From an uncultured Gammaproteobacteria bacterium (lineage in GTDB: Bacteria; Pseudomonadota; Gammaproteobacteria; Arenicellales; UBA868), in NCBI GenBank assembly GCA_913051905.1, contig CAJXBY010000104.1:1-8818 (forward strand): DNA of 8,818 nucleotides, given 5' to 3'. Position 1 is the stretch's first letter, and every line of letters begins with the position of its first letter. Made by a program: the position numbers and the translations under genes. The notes under the pieces were generated by a model. The model saw only the letters and a list, made by a program, of their open reading frames with translations. It was not told the origin of the DNA and did no database searches. Positions 6,039 through 8,818 of the stretch are shown here, piece by piece.

Positions 6039-7223
6039 TTACCCGCGTTGTGGAATATCGACCCGCTTACCCCGCGGAATCTCGCCTTGTGGGTCATAAA
6101 AGGGCAGCGTCACCAGTATGCCGTCGTACTGCTCGCCGTCAATACATCCCACAGAAACCGCCTCTCCTGTGTGAAACCCCGTTCCATCCATCAGGACAAA
6201 GCCGATTCCATGTTTCAGAAAAGGTGAAAAGGCACCCGCTGTAACCGTACCTGCCGGCCTTCCTGAAACCTGAACGCCGGCACCGATATGAGGTTCTGCG
6301 GACGGGCAGGCAATCCCCCAGAGGCGTGTCTCCCGTGGCGCTTCTTCTAGCGCCTGCTTGCCAAGAAAATGTGGTTTCTTCATGTCGACAAAACGGCCGA
6401 GGCCGACATCGAATGGAGTCGTAAAACGATTAAAGTCGGAGCCCGCGTTCAGAATCCCCGCCTCGACCCGGCGGATGTGCATGGAATCCAGCCCGTGCAG
6501 ATTCATTCCGTGCGGTGTTCCTTTTGATTCAAGGTGATGCCACAGCGCCACCGGATCGTGATGGGGTTCGGTGTAAAACTCCCAGCCGAGTTCATTGGTG
6601 TAGCCCGTTCTTGAAATCACCACCTTTTGACCGCCCAGGCTGACCCTGGCGATACCGAAATACCCGAACGGTTCGGGCAGGCCATCATCTGAGGCGGCTT
6701 GCAGGACTTTCATTGAATTCGGTCCCTGTACCTGAGAGACATACACCTCGGGATCCGTGATGCTGACGGCGAGCCCAGCAGCGTGAGCCCGCGCCCAGCT
6801 ATAGAGGTCTCCATCGGCCTGTGCGTACCAGAAGCGCTCGTCAGAGAGCCGGAGGACCACACCGTCAGTAATCATTCCGCCATCTTCATAACAGGCAAGC
6901 CCATAGCCACACCGGCCGGGCTTCAGTTTCGTGAAATCCTTGGTAAAGAGAAGATTCACCAGCTGCTCAGCATCCGGGCCTTCAAACTGCAGGGGCAACT
7001 CGCCTGTATGCAGCACGGCGGCTTTCTGGCGCAGCAGCCAGTAACCCTCTTCTGTATTGATCTTGTCAAAGTGGCACGCCATCAGGCGCCGGTTGTAAAC
7101 CGTATAGTGAGGACCATAGGGTCGTTCGATCTCGTGATACGGGTGCCGGCTGATACCAAAGTCCCAGCCCGCCCCGGGAATGGTGCTGACGAGGTCGCGT
7201 CTTTTGCCGTCGCTGGAAGCCAT
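6039..7223 (-). CDS. GcvT/DmdA-like aminomethyltransferase family protein
   Basis: This is a protein of the GcvT (COG0404) superfamily, whose members move a one-carbon group from an amine, sulfonium or ether substrate to tetrahydrofolate: glycine-cleavage T-protein, sarcosine and dimethylglycine enzymes, DMSP demethylase DmdA. In the chosen 394-residue form it has YTVYNRRLM (40-48, like the DmdA-type opening), LPLQFEGPDAEQLVNLLFTKD (about 77-97), GGMITDGVVLRL (115-126, with D120 at the folate-site Asp), VQGPNSMKVL (165-174), SRTGYTNELGWEFY (204-217, the classic RTGYTGExGxE motif), MHIRRVEAGIL (248-258) and a C-terminal barrel with RPAGTVTAGAFSPFLKHGIGFVLMD. ATG 7223 is preferred because AGGAAAG lies 3 nt upstream; a start at 7256 would add 11 residues without a ribosome site. 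No gcvH or gcvP accompanies it, so a stand-alone demethylase is more likely than the glycine cleavage T-protein. The substrate is unknown. Confidence 0.87.
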   Translation of the reverse strand: MASSDGKRRDLVSTIPGAGWDFGISRHPYHEIERPYGPHYTVYNRRLMACHFDKINTEEGYWLLRQKAAVLHTGELPLQFEGPDAEQLVNLLFTKDFTKLKPGRCGYGLACYEDGGMITDGVVLRLSDERFWYAQADGDLYSWARAHAAGLAVSITDPEVYVSQVQGPNSMKVLQAASDDGLPEPFGYFGIARVSLGGQKVVISRTGYTNELGWEFYTEPHHDPVALWHHLESKGTPHGMNLHGLDSMHIRRVEAGILNAGSDFNRFTTPFDVGLGRFVDMKKPHFLGKQALEEAPRETRLWGIACPSAEPHIGAGVQVSGRPAGTVTAGAFSPFLKHGIGFVLMDGTGFHTGEAVSVGCIDGEQYDGILVTLPFYDPQGEIPRGKRVDIPQRG

Positions 7224-7268
7224 TGCTTTCCTGTAAGTCGATCTGAACAAACGCATCAGAGTCTAATC

Positions 7269-7289
7269 TTGTGTGTTGGGGATACACAA
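7269..7289. promoter_or_regulatory. Inverted repeat upstream of the GcvT-like gene, possible operator
   Basis: Arms TTGTGT (7269-7274) and ACACAA (7284-7289) are perfect inverted repeats with a 9-nt spacer, 46 nt before the chosen GcvT-like start, in the 182-nt gap after hisD. The geometry (6-9-6) and distance to the start codon match the repeat upstream of the amidohydrolase at 3252-3272, but the arm sequences differ. The same gap has an 8-base direct repeat GGATAAAA at 7361 and 7386. No glycine riboswitch is seen. Confidence 0.25.
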
Positions 7290-7405
7290 TGAAGGCAGTG
7301 GATACTGATGAGAAGTTCGACAACAGGAACTCTTTTGTCCCCTCGTGATTTTCAGATTCTGGATAAAAGAGAAGAGAAGATGGCAGGATAAAAACTGAAT
7401 AGCGG

Positions 7406-8662
7406 CTAGATGACGCGCATTTCTGCGGCCCTGGCGTGACCCTCAAGACCCTCCAGCCGGGCGAGCGCAGCGGTGTCCCGAATCACATCATTCTCAGGGC
7501 CTGTGTCACTCGACATCCAGGTGCGCATGCGTAGGAAAGTCAGTACAGAAAGCCCTGCAGAAAAACGCGCGGTCCCGCCGGTGGGTAAGACGTGATTGGG
7601 CCCGACCCCGTAATCACCAAACACCTCGGCGGCCCCACCTCCGAGAAACAGGGTGCCGTAATGATTTAATCGTGATACCGCGTCTTCAAGATCTTCGACG
7701 TGTACCTCAAGGTGCTCCGGGGCGAGGCGATTGCAGGCTTGCGCGGCTTCCTCGATCGACTCGACCAGAACAGCAAAGCCACTTGCCAGGGCGGCTTCTG
7801 CTGTGACCCGGCCCGGCAATGACTCCAACTGTTCCTTCAGCGCACTGTTCACCTGCGAGATCAGTTTGTATGAGGTGGTCACGAGAACGGGAAGCGCGTC
7901 AGTATCATGCTCCGCCTGGGCAATCAGATCAGCCGCGACGACATTGGCATCTGCATTTCTATCTCCACAGACGACGAGTTCCGAGGGGCCCGCCAGCATA
8001 TCAATCCCGACATACCCGGAAACATACCGCTTGGCGGCTGTCACCCAGCGGTTACCGGGTCCCACAATCACGTCACACGCGGGTACCCCTTCGACACCAA
8101 AGGCCATGGCGCTAATAACCTGAGCGCCTCCGATGGCAAGCAGTGAATCCGCTCCGGCAATACCCGCCGCCGCCAGGGTCAATGTCGTCGGCTTGGGTGA
8201 TGCAACCAGAACGCGGGTCACCCCGGCAACACGGGCAGTCACAGCCGTCATCAACACTGACGACGGAAGCGAAAATCGGCCGCCGGGTGCGTAGCAGCCG
8301 GCAGAGTCCACCGGGGCAAAGGTGTGTCCCGCCTTTCCCCCGGGGATTTCCATCTCGAGATCCAGAAGCTGGTCGCGTTGCCCCTGAGCAAATTTCTCGA
8401 TCCTGAGCGCCGTCCGTTCCAGGACTTCCCGGCCTTCAGCATCTAAACTCTCGACCGCGGATTCGAGCGCGTCACGATCATAGCTAATGGGTTGCCCGGG
8501 GGTAATGTCACCCAGGCGCTTCGCCTCCGCGAGTAATACTGGCCGGCCTCCCGTTCTGACACGCTCGACAATATCCACGGCCGCGACATAGGTTTCGGCA
8601 TCGACAGGCTCACGCCGCAGCGTTTCTAGTTCAGCGAGTGTCTTGATCTTGAGTGTTGCCAT
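7406..8662 (-). CDS. hisD: Histidinol dehydrogenase
   Basis: This zinc enzyme catalyses the last two steps of histidine biosynthesis, oxidising L-histidinol with two NAD to L-histidine in the cytoplasm. The 418 residues are slightly shorter than the E. coli enzyme (434) but complete. All key positions are present: AGCYAPGGRFSLPSSVLM (121-138), GGAQVISAMAFG (178-189), VGPGNRWVTAAKR (200-212), AGPSELVV (224-231), IAQAEHD with zinc ligands Q249 and H252, LAPEHLE with catalytic E316 and H317, FGDYGVGPNHVLPTGGTARF with zinc ligand D350, and LEGHARAAEMR with zinc ligand H409. ATG 8662 begins 3 nt after the hisE stop, with AAGGA about 11 nt upstream inside the hisE end, so the two are probably translationally coupled. 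HisD homologues can act on other alcohols (HpsN), but the hisE neighbour favours a true histidine role. Confidence 0.96.
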   Translation of the reverse strand: MATLKIKTLAELETLRREPVDAETYVAAVDIVERVRTGGRPVLLAEAKRLGDITPGQPISYDRDALESAVESLDAEGREVLERTALRIEKFAQGQRDQLLDLEMEIPGGKAGHTFAPVDSAGCYAPGGRFSLPSSVLMTAVTARVAGVTRVLVASPKPTTLTLAAAGIAGADSLLAIGGAQVISAMAFGVEGVPACDVIVGPGNRWVTAAKRYVSGYVGIDMLAGPSELVVCGDRNADANVVAADLIAQAEHDTDALPVLVTTSYKLISQVNSALKEQLESLPGRVTAEAALASGFAVLVESIEEAAQACNRLAPEHLEVHVEDLEDAVSRLNHYGTLFLGGGAAEVFGDYGVGPNHVLPTGGTARFSAGLSVLTFLRMRTWMSSDTGPENDVIRDTAALARLEGLEGHARAAEMRVI

Positions 8663-8665
8663 CGC

Positions 8666-8818
8666 CTAGATCCTTCCCGTTACGGGTGCTTTGGGGTCAC
8701 CACTGCGTCTGCTGATCCTTAACGCGCGGCGGTCCAGTTCGCGTTCGACGTCTGCTATCCGTACACCGGTCCGGGCCATGGCAACCATTGCAAAATAGAT
8801 CAGATCAGCCGCTTCATG
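8666..8818 (-). CDS. hisE: Phosphoribosyl-ATP diphosphatase (hisE or HisE domain of hisIE), C-terminal part, runs off right edge
   Basis: This is the last 50 codons of a HisE domain, which hydrolyses phosphoribosyl-ATP to phosphoribosyl-AMP in histidine biosynthesis. The minus strand from 8818 reads HEAADLIYFAMVAMARTG, then VERELDRRAL and RRSGDPK, ending at TAG 8668-8666. EAADLIYF is the metal-binding acidic helix of the MazG-like fold. The tail LDRRALRISRRSGDPK is longer than in many short bacterial HisE proteins and recalls the HisE segment of fungal HIS4, where HisD follows directly. Whether a HisI domain precedes it cannot be seen. The stop is 3 nt before hisD on the same strand, which confirms a his operon. 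Confidence 0.88.
   Translation of the reverse strand, partial: HEAADLIYFAMVAMARTGVRIADVERELDRRALRISRRSGDPKAPVTGRI

Noticed and set aside
7224..7405. Glycine riboswitch upstream of the GcvT-like gene
   Set aside because: The conserved core segments and tandem aptamer layout are not present in this 182-nt gap.
7731..8406. Several plus-strand open frames antisense to hisD
   Set aside because: hisD is unambiguous with all catalytic residues; these frames are low-complexity Ser/Arg/Pro shadows typical of GC-rich antisense sequence.
1..8818. CRISPR arrays, insertion sequences, tRNA or rRNA genes, phage genes
   Set aside because: No regularly spaced repeats, transposase motifs, terminal inverted repeats or tRNA-like T-loop/anticodon patterns were seen by eye. 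The absence is by inspection only, not by search.

Overview
The window looks like part of the chromosome of a Gram-negative bacterium, most likely a marine or otherwise free-living proteobacterium. The reasons are a periplasmic TAXI-type TRAP transporter, a Sec signal peptide typical of a Gram-negative periplasmic protein, moderately high GC and Shine-Dalgarno-led genes. The sequence does not fix the genus. Ordinary histidine biosynthesis genes lie at the right end; the rest is a set of amino-acid or amide catabolism genes.

Left third, all on the minus strand and read from right to left: a 560-residue amidohydrolase of the N-acyl-D-amino-acid deacylase type (3205 to 1523), then a TAXI-family TRAP solute-binding protein (1346 to 342), then the N-terminus of the fused TRAP membrane permease (about 258, running off the left edge). 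This reads as one uptake-and-hydrolysis unit. A strong GC-rich hairpin lies between the binding-protein gene and the permease gene. A divergent intergenic region (3206-3553) separates this unit from the plus-strand genes.

Middle, plus strand: a DUF1989 (urea-carboxylase-associated / carboxyguanidine-deiminase-type) protein (3554-4168), a short region with what looks like an 18-codon remnant of a DUF805 membrane protein and an overlapping small ORF, a small secreted orphan protein with a CxxCxC motif (4417-4731), and a fold-type III PLP enzyme of the D-threonine aldolase / D-serine dehydratase family (4825-5922) whose usual C-terminal metal-binding His is replaced by Tyr.

Right third, minus strand: a GcvT/DmdA-like tetrahydrofolate-dependent aminomethyltransferase-family protein (7223 to 6039), histidinol dehydrogenase hisD (8662 to 7406), and the 3' end of a hisE-type phosphoribosyl-ATP diphosphatase (running off the right edge, stopping 3 nt before hisD).

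A possible joint role, which is inference: the TRAP system imports an organic acid or acylated amino acid, the amidohydrolase removes the N-acyl or similar group, the PLP enzyme cleaves or eliminates a D-beta-hydroxy amino acid, and the GcvT-like enzyme moves a one-carbon unit to folate. The DUF1989 protein would act on a nitrogen-rich intermediate. Nothing in the window proves that these genes work together.
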